This document shows positions 11,080-23,670 of a stretch of 64,000 nt of DNA, in pieces. Origin of the DNA: Adiantum capillus-veneris (lineage: Eukaryota; Streptophyta; Polypodiopsida; Polypodiales; Pteridaceae); assembly GCA_014529385.2 (NCBI GenBank), contig CM043964.1:107714587-107778586 (forward strand). The letters run 5' to 3'. Under the pieces are notes generated by a model. The model was not told the origin of the DNA. It was given only the letters and a program-made list of their open reading frames with translations, and ran no database searches. Every line of letters begins with the position of its first letter. Within the stretch, counting starts at the first letter, position 1. The translations under genes were made by a program, and so were the position numbers.

Positions 11080-11260
11080 ACTCTACTAGACCAGGGCAAG
11101 TGACTAGACCTCAAGGTTGGACCAGGGACGAGGAGGGACTAGATCAGGGACGAGGATAGACTAGACCAGGGACGAGGAAGGCCTAGAGTAGGACAAGATT
11201 TGGTTGGACCAGGGCGAGAGAGGACCAGACCAGAAGGGCGAGAGACTGGGTCAGCTAGAG
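11080..11260. repeat. Degenerate minisatellite in the leader of D
   Basis: Loose repeats of about 18-22 bp built on CTAGACCAGGGACGAGGA recur through this stretch (for example near 11120, 11140, 11160 and 11200). It lies between the LTR/primer site and the gag start. Units are too diverged to give a fixed period. Confidence 0.65.
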
Positions 11261-11367
11261 TAAGTTGTCTAGGACCAACCAACAGGCTGCAGTGGGCAAG
11301 GTGAAGCTAGGTAAAACCCAGCTAGCTCCTCAATTTGCACCTCAACAGAGAGTGAGACTTTGGTTGA

Positions 11368-11386
11368 GGTCCCACTGGGCGTGCCA
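11368..11386 (-). other. Primer binding site of Gypsy D
   Basis: Four T residues after the LTR end, the minus strand reads TGGCACGCCCAGTGGGACC. It starts TGG, as a site complementary to a tRNA 3' CCA end should. It differs from both the initiator tRNA-Met site and the tRNA-Asp site used by other elements here. I do not name the tRNA with confidence. Confidence 0.6.
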
Positions 11387-11390
11387 AAAA

Positions 11391-11963
11391 TGAGAGTAGC
11401 TGTAGCGTGGATAATGTGTCGTGCTCTCTATAGTGGGTGCTCCTCAGTGCAATGTGCATGACATCTCACTCAAACAAAATGAAAACAAAGGAAACAATAG
11501 ATAACAACTGATCAACACAAAGACAAAGACAAAGACAAAGACAAAGCAGCAGACCCGAACATATGGACTCGACTATCTCAAAGAATCGATACAGACTCTG
11601 GAGTTGCAGCACACTCAGATCTAGCCCAAAACTCAAGGGTATAATGGGAGTGTCGAGTCTCAGATGTACAGGGATGGTGCAGACGTCCTGTGTATATCGA
11701 CTCGCTACTCTAGTACGACGTGAAGAAGATAAAAATCATGACCCATCCGCTACTACTCATATAGACAACCATAAAGAGCCACCAACGGCTCATAAATGTC
11801 AGCATCTAAGTCTATCTCCACTGAGTGGTGATGTTGACCTGGCCATGATGTCCACTAGACCACTGTATCCCTGCCACGTGTCATTGCCCAGCAAGTCCGT
11901 CCAGTGTGAACCAGACCACAACTGTAAAGTCCAAACTGTACTAAGTGTTTTGTGATAGTGACA
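11391..11963 (-). repeat. 5' LTR of Gypsy D (only copy in window)
   Basis: On the minus strand the LTR would start TGTCACTATCAC at 11963, directly where the coding pattern of element C stops, and end in TCA at 11391, immediately before the primer binding site. Its length would be 573 bp. There is no second copy in the window, so the boundaries are inferred from the TG start, the CA end and the neighbours. It contains a short (ACAAAG) repeat at about 11517-11546. Confidence 0.6.
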
Positions 11964-13768
11964 CTGTAGCCTGCTATAGTTTCCTATAGTCCACACATAC
12001 CCTTAGTTTTCCATTCTTTTTTGGGACTACCACTATGGAGAATAGCCAACTGCTTGCAACTTTTGTGATGAACCCAGCTTTGAGAACATTATCAATCTCC
12101 TCTTTCACTTTCTTAGCAGAGTTGGGATTCATCCTGTACCTTTGTAATCTAACTGGTCTGGCATCTGGCTTCAGTGGTATCCTATATTAATATACCTTTG
12201 GATCCACTCCTTTTAGATCTGTGTGTTCCCAAGAAAATATGTCTTTGTAATTTTGGACCAGTGCCTTGGATTTCTCCTTAATCTCTGGCTTCAGACGCTT
12301 GTTGATTTTGATCATTCTGGGATTTTCTTCTGAGCCGAGATTAAACTCTTCCACTTCCTGGTTGTCTGGGAGTAACTAGTTGGGACCTCCTCCCTTCTAT
12401 TTACAAATGGATTCAACTTCTTTCTTTGTTTGAATACCAACCATATAATCATTGAAGGATTCTAGCAGGCTATTATGAATATCCACTTCTTCAATTGCCA
12501 GGTTTCCCTCTTCAACATTTGCTTGACCGGTGTCTCCCACTGGTCTAAAATTGAATTTATCTGGTGCTAGCTGTTCTGGTGGCCGTCCGTCCAACTGAAA
12601 TGTCCTCTCCCCAGAGTTCATATCAATGAATTGTTCTGGGTATTGTCTCTTTTGTCTCTCGGCTTGTTTCTTATCCATAAGCACAACACTAAGTTCTATC
12701 TTTGTTAGTGGGAATTGATGCAAGCACCCTTTCTATTTTCTTGGTCATGTTTTTCTTGCATAATTATTTAAACCTCACAACCTTCTTCCGACTTCTAGTG
12801 TTGTTAGTTTTTATCTGAATCCTTTTGTTGGCCCCTTGGATAGTAAATGTCTAATTTGCATAATCATGTATGGCACAAGCAGTCTTGAGCCAAGGTCTAC
12901 CTAGAAGCATTCCATATGCTCCTTGGACATCCGACACTAGAAAAATGGTCTTAGATTTCTTCTTCCCCACTTTGATTTTCATACTCTCAACTAGCCCAGT
13001 GGCTTGAACTACCCTGTGATTAGCCATTCTAACTCTAAATGGTAATGTTTTCATTTCAATGATCCCCAGCTTCTACCTCAAATTCTCTCCAAGGATATTG
13101 ACTCCCGCTCCCCAATCCAAAATCACTCCAGACAATGATTCCCATTGCTTTCTGATCTTGTAATCAATTTGAATCACTAGAACCTCATCATCTCAAATGG
13201 CCACAAGATCCACTTCTCTAGCTTCAACCTCAACTTTTCTCTTCTGCCTAATGAACTTTGCAGTTGCTGGTAATGTCCACCTGGTATCATCAAGTTCAAT
13301 TAACTTCTGTATCCTCTCATAGACCTTGACATATATCTCATCTTGTTCATTACTAGAGATGTTATCTGAAATGGAAGACTTTTTCTCTTGACTATCTTCA
13401 GAGTTCCATTCCACTGGTTCCTCTTGTCTGGTTGCTGACCGTACCCGAGATGGATCCTCTGACTGGTCCTTCATCAGCCCACAGGTTCCATTTGATTTTC
13501 TGTACTTCATTTGTCAAACTCTGCACTACAATAATCATAGACTCTGGTCCAAATTCTACCTTCTCATTTTGGTGTTGTTGCACCTCTGAAGACTTGGGTG
13601 GTAGCTTCTGAATTGTGAAAGCCTCAAAACATTCTAGTGTTTTAGAAGTTTCTTATCAGATTTTCAATGATCTTTGCTGCCACCTCACACTGTTCATGCC
13701 ACTCATCTACTATCTTCTCTTTGCCCTTGGCCTTCCAAACTGCTTTTTGTTATTCCCACTTTGTGGTC
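11964..13768 (-). pseudogene. Gypsy C protease and start of reverse transcriptase
   Basis: Read right to left, the block starts with a charged linker (13583-13193). The protease site VILDWGAGVNIL follows at about 13115-13080, with Trp where Ser or Thr normally follows the catalytic Asp. Then come MKTLPFRVRMANHRVVQATG and YGMLLGRPWLKTACAIHDY (13054-12851), the end of the protease. A linker (12723-12397) leads to IKEKSKALVQNYKDIFSWEH, RPVRLQRYRMNPNSAKKV, AGFITKVASSWLFSIVVVPK and GKLRVCVDYRKL (to about 11970), the N-terminal fingers of RT. Several stops occur. RT is cut off by the LTR of D. Confidence 0.85.
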
Positions 13769-13773
13769 TCAAC

Positions 13774-13915
13774 TATAAGACTAAAGGGACTGTATCATGC
13801 AACTCTCCACTGGACCATGCCATATATAGGCCCTGCCTACTAATAATAGGGCCCCCTTGACCACATGTTAGTCTTGGCCCTTGGACTACCGCCTGGTCTT
13901 ACCCTAGGCCTGACA
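13774..13915 (-). repeat. 3' LTR of element B
   Basis: 142 bp, aligned end to end with 27729-27870 including the shared block TATATAGGCCCTGCCT. Its plus-strand start is TATAAG where the partner has TGTAAG, so one terminal base has mutated. A purine-rich tract lies next to it at about 13919-13927. Confidence 0.88.
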
Positions 13916-16900
13916 TTACTCCCCCCTTGGAGAAAAGTGTTTTCGTCCTCAAAAACAAAAGTGATTGTATCTTCATAAGAACACTAATGTTTTCCACGGT
14001 GGCATCCTTTATGGATCCAACTATTCATTTGACCAAAACACGGTTCATTAGGAGGTTCAATGAAACCAAGAGTAACATTTTGATTTTTGACATTGTTGCC
14101 CCTGTGCAACCGTCTTGTATAACCGGCTCATATACAACATAGCATGTAGAGTCCATTTAGAACTCACTTGAGTATGCTAAACGAGTTATCACAACTAAGA
14201 TATACTCAAAAAAGTACCTCTTTTCACTTTCCATGAAAGTAATTGGTTGACGTAACTTATCAGCAAAATATAAGTCCTTGACTTGTTATCAATTTTCATT
14301 AGTAAGCAAGGCCACCATAACTAGTGTTCAAGATTGAGAACCTGACTTAACCATGAAGGGACTAAACTGAGTCACAAACATGCTTTATCTTGTGGTAAGC
14401 AAACTCCAACTAGAGTGATACATGCTTGCTAATTGGATTGCTTAGTGCTAATGTACGCACCTCACATATCCTTTAGCACAAGATTACACTTGTAATCTGT
14501 CTCTCCGATTTGGATAATTGACAGATTGAGGTGTGTTTCCCCACGGTTTACAAACTAGTAAATGTGGATCACAAGGTCATACAACATTATTGAGGAATCA
14601 ACAATGTCATGAATAACCATCTTGGTCAACTGGAAAGATCCACAAGCACCTAAACCAAGCCATGACCTCTATTGGTGATTGGTAGATCCAAAATTAATCT
14701 CATAGAGATACTACACATACAATGCAAAATGTTGCATAAGCGACGAATGTGATAAATATGCATGCCGCTCCAAATCAAATTTTGCTAAACACCAGGGCCC
14801 ATAACACCTAGAGTCCATGCATTTAGCAAAAACAAATCCGAATCTGCATATCCATGATCATACTTGCCAATACCTATGGCGAATGTGATACTCCTAGCAC
14901 ACATGGAAGGGGAGTGTAAATAGTTATGAAAAGAAACTAAATACGTTCTGTTGCAAGCCTTTCAGAAACGTTTGAGCCATAATAGAAGGTGAAACATAAG
15001 TCACTTCTAGGTACAAATAACGAAACTTTTTCATTAACAACACATAGCCTTGCTATATGCATAAACAACCATCCGTTAATGTTGTTTAACAACACTTGTA
15101 ACCTTACCAAGTCGTTTTGAGTATCCGACAATTTTTTACCACTAAAATTTCCTGATACGACGTGCTGAAAATGGTCTATAAAACAGATTTGACCACCACC
15201 GAGGAACCTTGTCGTGACACATAATTGAAATAGCGGGTGCCAGTGTCAGTCCCAAAGGCTCATATTCTCCACATGTGGATTATGTCTCAACTAAGGATGT
15301 CTAGAAAAAAAAAATCCTTCAAATACGAGATGTACTCATGTGTGGAGGTAACTACAAACACTCTATGAGACGGGAGTGAGAGGGACCCTCATTACCCTTG
15401 CTCCACACTCGCTAAACCAAACTCCTTGAGTTCTTAGACCATGTTGTATCCTATGTGACAACATGTGCCAAAGAAAACTCTACATATAGGTCCATAACGG
15501 CAAAATGCAAGAATGTATATTGGACACTACGGTCCAAAATACTTTGCTCCTACATTACCTTGTCATGTCTCTTAAAGAGTAAAATGGATGAAAACATAGA
15601 AGTTTATGCATCCTACTTGGAAAAGGAAACCAAAAAATATTCAAAAGAGAAAAAAAACCAAATCAAATGCGTACCTGGAGGTTGAACATAGTGTTCACTT
15701 ACCTGTAGTCAAAGGCACCTACCCAAATTTCTCGCCTAGAAAGGCCTAGCAACACTAATTGAAAATTAGTGAAATTTAAGTACTATTGCACATGTAACCC
15801 TGGGTGTTGCCTTTGCAATCCAAACCCCTTGGTTCAAATCAACATTGCCAAACCCCGTGGTTAGACTTTGCAGAGAAAACTGCTCTAGCAGCCAATAGTA
15901 ATTGAAGTCAACTTTGGAAGTTGAAATTGTACACTACCCCTTGGCAGCTTGCGGACTTCTTTCCTTGAAATTGCAAGTGTGAAGATTCCAATAATTGACC
16001 ATCAACACTCAATAAGTGATATAGTAATCACGAGCTGGGTCTTACCCCAAAACTGTACTCGTATGAAAACTCTTAGTGCTATAGATGAAATAGGAGATCC
16101 ACTCAAGTTGGAATCGTATTCACGATTGGATCTTTTCTAGACTCGAAAATCCATAATCTCGGGTTTTTGTGAACAGTCGTGCTGTGTGAAATGCTTGCTT
16201 CATCTATACACCTTGGTAGAGATAAGCCTTTATGAGTTTAAGACTTTCAAAAACTCAACGTGATCTTCACACTTAAAGTATGTAGTGCTAAAATAACACC
16301 CAAAAAATAAGTAATGGTAAGACTCTTGCTTGTCCATTAGAATGGATGGGTACTCAATTGGATAGAATTGTTCGATCTTGAAAGCAATCATTGATGGATT
16401 ACAGAAAGATGGCTCTTAGCCCTTCCTGTTTTACCATAGTGAGATAGAAAGATTTTAGTAAAATCATGCCTAAATTCACCCTTCTTGCAGAGAATTAGGA
16501 AAAAGTGAGAGAGAATGCTGGGCTGAGGAAATCCCTTATTCTAGTATATTCTATGCCCCCTGCATATGGCTGTGTGGTAAAAGCGTACAATAGTGTGCTT
16601 GTACAACACTCTCGCTGAGAGATGTACCAGAAGTCACATCTTGACCCACCTACCTTGTATGTGATCGTGATTGTACCAGGGTGACGTAAGTATGGCACTT
16701 TACCTATGAATAAACACAAATGAAAAAATTATTTTGAGACATCAATAACTAACCTCATCCTTGACAGAGTAGCTAGTGCTATAGCGGAAGCATATACAAT
16801 GATGGGGTGTTGTACGTCCATCATACTAGTACGCCATGCATACATATCATAAAATAATATAATAAGCCCTTGACTTTAATGATAGTCTCAATCATGTGAG

Positions 16901-17998
16901 CCCCTGGTATACGTGCCTTGCACAATTACACTGACATGGATACATCATAGTGCATCGTTGCATAAACTATGAGCTTATATCCACACAGTGCCAAAGATGT
17001 GTGTCATTATTGCTGATGTGGTCAATCAATTATACCTTGGCACATAAGAGAAGCCTTGCTTGGCATGAAGTCTGGCAAAGCACTTTGCTTTGCACAATTG
17101 AGAAATCTTTTTCAAATAAAAGGTAAATTACAAAAGAAACAAGTATAACTTGAAATCTACTAATCTTGTCGCCCACTTTGTGGCCAAGTTGCTAGTAATT
17201 CACTCGAATCTGGCTCATAGCCATATGTACAGCTCAAGTTAGCATATGTATCATATACACCCTCATGTGATGTAAAAATCTGCAGACATCTTGGCAAGTT
17301 TCTCCAAGTTCATATGCTCATAGCATATTCCAAACGTGGGAAGTCTTGTCTTTACATGATACATCTCAGTAGCCCCACTTTGGATGCTACCTTTTCTCAT
17401 AGCTACAGATACTCTTGCTCATAGACATATGTCATAGCAAAAGAAAGTTGACCATGTCGATCATTCACAAAACAATTCACCTTGTCAAATTGTAGATCTT
17501 ATGGAGAAGCAGAACAATACATGCAAGTTATGCATCTCGTAACTGCTTGGCTTGATGACTCTTATCCTTGATCATTCATAGATGTCCATTGCATACCATA
17601 TCTATCAAGCACATGCTCAATAAACAAAAATCAATTGCCTACCTCATCAAGTACGTCTGTCGACGGGTCTTGCCGTCGTAATAATCAAATGAGTTGCTAG
17701 ATGTTGTTGCTCTACTTCTTGTTGTCGAGGACCTTTCCCGATTTGCAACCGAATTGGAAGCTTGTGAGAACTTCAATGTTCTAGTTGGGTGAGACAAACC
17801 GTGCCCATGAGCTTCTTTGGACAGAGCCTTGCTCCTTTGTCCCAATTATAAAGCGTCTTTAGAGACGTGGGAAAGACAGTCGTACTATCTTTCTCAAATC
17901 AATAGAATGTTTCAGCAAAATAAACTCAAAATCAAGTCAGTTTTAAATAAATTTGCATACACATGGAATCCCATTGGATGTGTCTTACCGACAATGAA
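13916..17998. other. Internal region of B, left part: no coding signal seen
   Basis: About 4.1 kb of AT-rich DNA. Open stretches are short (under 80 codons) and on both strands, and none shows a retrotransposon or host protein motif. The only mild regularity is local A/T-rich runs. It is the 3' two thirds of B's internal region and probably carries packaging and template sequences only. Confidence 0.7.
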
Positions 17999-18003
17999 TT
18001 GAG

Positions 18004-18572
18004 TGTTAACCCTCATGCACATTCCTATCACCTACGACGGATGCTGTATTATTTATTTGGTAGAGTCAGATACCGGGCTTGTTGATCCAATAGGAAAATG
18101 GTAAGAGTGATCGCCGATGAGAGGCGCACTCTAACTGGAACATTCAAGGGATTAGTTGGCTAAGCATGGGCACCCAAGTGTGAATAGGGCGAGCTCATAT
18201 AAAAGTCAACTAAACCTAAAATTCACTCATTCTCTCATTTGTGCAATTGAAGAGTGCTCTTGCTCTATCTCCATCTCCTTCTTCTTCATCTCATTGTGTC
18301 TGTCTATGCGTGAGAGAGAGAGAGAGAGTGTGCGATCGAGCATTGCGACGGTGGCACGATGGCGGTGAAGCAGTTGAGCACGACGTAGCGGCATCTCCTT
18401 CTTCTTCGTGGTGAGGAATTCTCCACGACAGCAAGCGTAGAGCGGTGAGTGACACACCATCGCCATCTTTGAGCTTACTAGTTTAGGCTTGTTGTGTGCT
18501 TGGAGCCATTTGTGGCTTGCACACAGTGTATCGGCAAGTTCCTTGCATTGACATGTGCGACATATGCGCACA
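18004..18572 (+). repeat. 5' LTR of element A
   Basis: Starts TGTTAACC and ends GCGCACA. It matches 26047-26602 along its length with scattered substitutions and small indels, several percent by eye. It includes a (GA)n run at about 18309-18328. TATA-like CATATAAAAG lies at 18196-18205. Confidence 0.92.
18196..18205 (+). promoter_or_regulatory. TATA box in LTR of element A
   Basis: CATATAAAAG in the middle of the LTR, conserved at the matching place in the 3' LTR (about 26240). Position and conservation fit the U3/R promoter. Confidence 0.65.
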
Positions 18573-18576
18573 TTTT

Positions 18577-18594
18577 TGGCGCCGCTGCCGGGGA
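18577..18594 (+). other. tRNA-Asp type primer binding site of element A
   Basis: TGGCGCCGCTGCCGGGGA, four bases after the LTR. From what I know of plant tRNA-Asp(GTC), its 3' end is complementary to TGGCGCCGTTGCCGGGGA, so there is one mismatch. This primer is typical of Athila-type Gypsy elements. Confidence 0.8.
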
Positions 18595-19307
18595 ATGCCA
18601 TACACTAAGCTTGAATGGCACTCTGTGCTTCTTTTGTGGTGCAATTTCAATTGTAGGAAAGGTAGGGAAGGAAGGTGTGTGTGTTGAGAAGAAGGATTTT
18701 GTGTTGCTACTGTGTATTTCTTTGTTATTGAAGTTTTGAAAGGTTACTGTGTTTTCTCTGTGCTAAGGTATTAGTATTAAGGTTGTTAGTTTTGTGTAAT
18801 GTAAAGTACAGTAAGTAGGAAGTAGATCTGTGAGAGATAATGAAATGTGTTCATGTGTAACAGTAGGTGTATTAGTTGTAAGTAGGTAGGTAGAGTGTGT
18901 GTGTGTGTGTGATCGCGCGCAAGCCGCAGCGACCTTATCCCAAAAAAAAAAAAAGGTAGGACCGAGATCGGGAATATCTCCCAGACCCAAGCCCAAGCTC
19001 ATGCTCGGGCTCAGCCCTCATTCGCCCTTTAAAATTACATATTTTAGCTTCACACGTAGCTAAAAATCGATTTTTTTGAGGACCAACAGAGTTTTAGGTG
19101 ATCGAACGTTGTGCTGAAAAGCACATCGCGACCCTTTGAGTGATATGCTCGTTTTGAGCTATCACACACTTTAGTAAAAAACCAATCATTAAAGAGCATT
19201 AAAAACATTAAAAAACATTAAAAAAAATGAGTGAAAATGGACGCCTAAAAAAGTAAGCGGTTAACCTTCAAGGTTATTCGCCGACGCTTGTAGGTTGTCA
19301 AAGGCAC

Positions 19308-20993
19308 ATGCATCTGTGCTCTGGTCGTGTGCTAGAGATGGAGCAACTAGAGAGAATTTTGACTTACGTGAGTTCTCGATATCCACCTACCTTAGGTTCT
19401 GGGCCTTCGGCGGGGACCCAAGGTAGTACAAACCAAGACCTGAACATAGCGGCTAGTGACTCTTCCTCTGACTACGACGTCATGGAGGGTTTCCCAATGC
19501 CTAATCCCGATAGCTTAAGCCAAGACATGCATGCCATGGGCCCACGGTCCGGGCCGAGCGTGCTTAGCTGCTTGAAGGAAACCTTTAGTAGAGCCACTCG
19601 CTCTGAACATGGAGTTAATGATGTAAATGAGGGGGGTGGGGAAGTAAATTCTCCATTCATGACCAACGTAGACCCTATGCCCTTAGATAATATGCACGTG
19701 AATACTTCATTCACTGCACCTCCTGACTCTTTAGAACTATTTCCCTCTGAGGTTATATTACCTGATGGTAGAAGCTTTACCAAAGTGCAAGAGGTTGAGT
19801 GGTATATCCTTGTAGCAAGGGAAAAGGAAATCGAGAACTTACGCAAGGCGGAGCAATGAAGAGAGTTAAAATTAAAAGCTCCTATGTCAATATCCTTGCT
19901 AGGAGAGCAATCGAGTGCTCCTAACTTAGCAACTGCTAAGGGCCAACCCTTAGAAAGCAACATTGCATCTATCTCAAAGGACACCCCTAGCACATCAATC
20001 CTAGATGGAGCGTTCTTAAATGAGAACTGGGAGTACGAAATACAAACGAAAAATCTAACCGACCTATACACGGGTCACACCTATCATGTGGGTTGGTTAG
20101 ATGTCCTACAATCCACAATGGGTGCTACTAGTGTGGAGGATCAACAACAAAGAGTTTGTGAAGTCATCCATAGGGTCATTGAGTTAGGGAGACAGAACAA
20201 GGGGATCAACATGCCTTCAACGGGTCTCATGAGATTCTTGGATATAGGGAAGGCTAAACAACTGACCTTATCGCAAATGGAGACTCCCTCGATAAGTCCA
20301 ATGGATCCTCCATATGTTGTTTCTCCAGGGGTCTTAGTGCAATCTGAGCCCACAAGTGATAGCTTTACCTTTCCAAGTCTAGCTCATCTTTCCCTTGATG
20401 ACACCAGAGCTACCATGCCTACCCCAATGATGGGCATGCCGAGAAACACGCCATGGACCTCATTTGTTAGTAAAGCACCACTACATGGTAGCTCAATGCC
20501 TACAGTAGTACCTACAAGTAGGTACCAATCGTATACACCCATGGGTCCTCGTACTCATGTAGTCCCTACTCCTCCCATTGTTTCAACTCCCTATGCTCCA
20601 CAACCACAACACCCAAGCTCTTATTCCCATGGGACTATACCGGCTAGCATTAGCATGTCACATCCGACTTCTGCTATGCCTAGGGCCACACATATGAACT
20701 ATGGACCGCCACATGGCACAACATCGTACCCAACGTGGAACCCAAGGGCTTCCTATGCGCCAAGCCCAATGCCAATATCTACTCCACATATAGTCTCTGG
20801 AGCACCTCCACCCACAGTTCCTGCTCACTTAGGTGACTTGGCAACATTTGCTCAAGCTATCGGTCGATCTATTGCTAAGAATATGCGTAACACACCTGAT
20901 AGAGAGCCTAGAAGTAAGGCAGTACAAATAGCCAAGCTCTCAGCTCCAGAAAGCCCAACGAGAGGAAGGAGAGTCGGTGAGAGACTTTATTAG
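19308..20993 (+). pseudogene. Element A Gag, N-terminal part
   Basis: Two open pieces in the same frame (19308-19859 and 19884-20993) are separated by one TGA at 19857. The first is acidic and ends in a helix (VEWYILVAREKEIENLRKAE). The second is very rich in Pro, Ser and Thr from about residue 150 on (PTPPIVSTPYAPQPQHP). This is a common low-complexity linker in plant Gypsy Gag, but I recognise no domain in it. Near 20980 the frame shifts by one into the capsid-like piece. The usual first half of the capsid domain is not seen and seems deleted. Start taken at the first Met. An internal start is possible. Confidence 0.6.
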
Positions 20994-21750
20994 TCGCTTG
21001 AAGCATTTGAATTCTCGTTGTAATCCAAATGAGCGCTTTAACAATAACCAATTGCTTGATAGATTCATTAGGGGGTTACGACATGAGGATATCTACAATG
21101 ATCTAGTCATTAGAGGTATCACCACTTGGGAAGTAGTCACCACCAATGCGATCCAATTGGAGGATAATTTAATCATTCAAGGAGAAAGAGTGTCTGTTGA
21201 GCCTAAATCTATTAGCTCGCAAGCATAAGGGCATCAGCCAATGACATTAAAGCCTATTGCTAAGGAGCCAAAGATATCTGAGATGACTTTAGCATATCTC
21301 ACCAAGGCTATTCAAGAGAGTCTTAGAGACAATCATGCTTTGCAAAACAATCATATGTATCCAAGAAGGGAGCAACAATCGTGCTCACTATGCTATGGAC
21401 CGCATAGTACCAGTGAATGCCCTACTTTTAGAGTAAAATTCAATGGGAATTGGAATTCCTGTGGAAGGTAGGGTCATCAAGCTAAGGATTGCATAGTATT
21501 TAAGTGCACGATGGCCAATAGACCAACCTTAGCATGGACAAACACACCTCGAGTGCCTGCATTGATGCCGGCCCCACCTCTTGAACAAACAGCACAACAC
21601 ATGGTCCTTAGGGCCCAAAATGTTGTTCAAACAACACCCTTACCACCTCCAGTGTTAGGACCGCAACGACCACATCCGAGAATCACTTCTGTGAACAAGT
21701 GGATTGTGAGTCATCTATTGCTTGTTTGGAAGGCTATGAGGAAGATATAG
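20977..21750 (+). pseudogene. Element A Gag, capsid end and first knuckle
   Basis: DFISRLKHLNSRCNPNERF, QLLDRFIRGLRHEDIYNDL and ITTWEVVTTNAIQLED match the C-terminal half of a Retrotrans_gag capsid. After a stop at 21226 and a further frame, 21241-21471 has the knuckle CSLCYGPHSTSEC, of the CX2CX3HX4C spacing. It is followed by a damaged second one (NSCGR, stop, GHQAKDC). The same frame then continues to 21750 as a Pro-rich stretch. Confidence 0.7.
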
Positions 21751-22610
21751 ATCCTAATATTGCCTATGGGATGGATGTGCTTGAAGAAAGTCCACAATAC
21801 TACATGGAGGACTATTGGGGAAAAGTCAAACCTGTATATCAATTAGTTGCTCTTGCGGCAAGAGGCCAAAATATCAATTACACTACTAAGAGACCACCTC
21901 TTCAATGCTATGAGTGTGGAGGTCCACATCGTGTAGCCGAGTGTCCTATTAGGCTACAAAAGAACGCCACACTAATGCAAACCAATCAAGTGAACACGTC
22001 TACAATGCCGATACTCATGTGTAATCGATGTGGCATAGATCATTTGATTGCCCAATGTCCAAATAATCCAAATGCAGCAAAGATCATGCCATTAAACCTG
22101 ATTGAGGTTACCGAGGAGCCATCACAAAGTACACATGTGGTACCAGTAAACGTACTCACACGATCGATGCTCCAAAAACAAAATTATATTCTTGAGGAAA
22201 GAGACACGGCATCAATTGCCCAATCTCAAAAAAAGAAGAAAACACGAAGGAAGAGATCGCAAAAAGCAACGAAGTCAGACCCCAGTTCAAAGACCAACAT
22301 AGGGACTGGTGACGACCCCATATATATGAACAATGCTGAAGAGGATTTTGATTTAGGTGAAACCATGGAGACCAAAATGACCACTAAGATGGAAACCAAC
22401 AAGGAAGATCTTCATGAGCCACAATGGCCAGGATCCAAGAAGAAGATAGGAACTTATCCAAACCCTACAGAGGAGATTGAGCGAGTCAAGCAATTAAGGA
22501 GTTTGGTAGAAGATACCCAAAGGTATCTAGAACCATCACCTAAGAGATCCAGAATACAGACACCGTGTTCACTACGCAACAACAACCTCACCAAGTCCAT
22601 AGACCCTTAG
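21699..22610 (+). pseudogene. Element A nucleocapsid with two CX2CX3HX4C knuckles and Lys-rich tail
   Basis: A 303-codon open piece. CYECGGPHRVAEC (about residues 70-82) and CNRCGIDHLIAQC (about residues 105-117) both have three residues between the second Cys and the His, as in Athila-type Gag, rather than the usual four. A strongly basic run follows (KKKKTRRKRSQKATKS, about residues 178-193) that could bind nucleic acid or act as a nuclear signal. Then comes an acidic/Thr-Met rich part. The frame ends at 22610. A further short piece (22565-22963) in another frame, ending MPIEEEP, bridges to the protease. Confidence 0.7.
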
Positions 22611-23016
22611 CCATACCTAGTGTCATCCAAGAAGAAAGTGACTTAAAGTCATGGGAAGGTGGGCGTACTCACTTCTTGATGGAAAGAATGTTTACAGAGG
22701 GATTACCTGATCCTATCAAAGAAATGGAGATCCCATCTTCCCCACGTCAAGGGACTGAAGTCCAAAAGGTGCCGTTAAACATTGCCAAATTGATGGATTT
22801 CATGTCTTCAGAAGTTAGAACCACCACCATGTCCAATCTATATAAAGATCTTGAGCTAGTCTCAGCTCTTCGAGCCTTCCTCAATAGAGAACTAAAGTTT
22901 GGGCTACCACAATTTGCACAGATGGATGGAGCTGGGGAGATGCCAATAGAGGAGGAACCTTAGATCCACAACCCAACCTAGATGAGAACCTTGTTATAGA
23001 AATACTTGTTAACAAG

Positions 23017-23649
23017 TTGGGACAATACTTTGAGGGTGATGAATCCAATGCAACTATATCAATCACTACTAAGGGATTAACGATGAAGGGAATCCTTGAT
23101 GATGGCGCTCGGGTTAGCATTGTGACTAAAAATTGTTGGGAAACTATGGGAAGACCTCACCTTGCGACCACAACCATAGTAGTGAAGATGGCCAATGGGT
23201 CTATTGTTAAACCTATTGGGATGCTAGAAGATCTCAAGATCAAGGTCTTTGGACATAAAATAAGAATTACCTTCATAGTTATGGATATCTCCAAACACAC
23301 TATGGCATCAGAGATGATCTTAGGACGTCCTTTCATGAGGGAAGAAAAAATGGTGCATGACTGGTATAAAAACCATGTCTACTTGCAGTTCCAAGATTCT
23401 GTCATTCGAGTGGATCTTGTAACTGGTCAAGCACATCCTCTAGGAAACAGGTTTATAATTGATCATAGATCTGACACCACAGTTTACTCGGCCCCATTGC
23501 AGTATTGTTACACGTGTAAAGCGGACATTGATGTTGGGGAAGATTCTCCTTATATGGATGTACTACCTGGGATGACTGAGTCGGACAATGTGGATTGGGT
23601 CCACCTAGCAGCAACTATAGACACTTGGGAAAATAGGGGGACAACCTAG
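23017..23649 (+). pseudogene. Element A aspartic protease
   Basis: A 210-codon piece. MKGILDDGARVSIVTKNCWE holds the catalytic Asp, with Asp in place of Ser or Thr at the next position (DDGA). IVVKMANGSIVKPIGMLEDL is the flap side, and ASEMILGRPFMREEKMVHDW is the conserved 'LGRP' helix. The family normally reads D-S/T-G, so activity is doubtful. A TAG ends this piece, but the same frame goes on from 23671 as the basic tail. It would process Gag if it were active. Confidence 0.75.
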
Positions 23650-23670
23650 GTAACACCTGAGGGGGATGAA

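Larger units (their letters stand above)
6291..11963 (-). mobile_element. Gypsy retrotransposon D, 3' half missing
   Basis: Reading right to left: a 5' LTR (11963-11391), a primer binding site (11386-11368), a leader with a minisatellite, gag (11071-9943), further nucleocapsid-like sequence (9905-9539), protease (9168-8584), a duplicated protease-linker region, and RT up to about 6296. RNase H, integrase and the 3' LTR are absent because the element is cut where LINE b begins. The order protease-RT and the RT motifs are those of Ty3/Gypsy. At its right end it abuts the broken RT of element C, which suggests D inserted there. The other side cannot be checked. Confidence 0.8.

Noticed and set aside
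18227-18601. A 124-codon minus-strand frame with a near twin at 26269-26613, looking like a small gene family
   Set aside because: Both frames lie within the two LTRs of element A; the similarity is that of the LTRs and the frame reads against the element.
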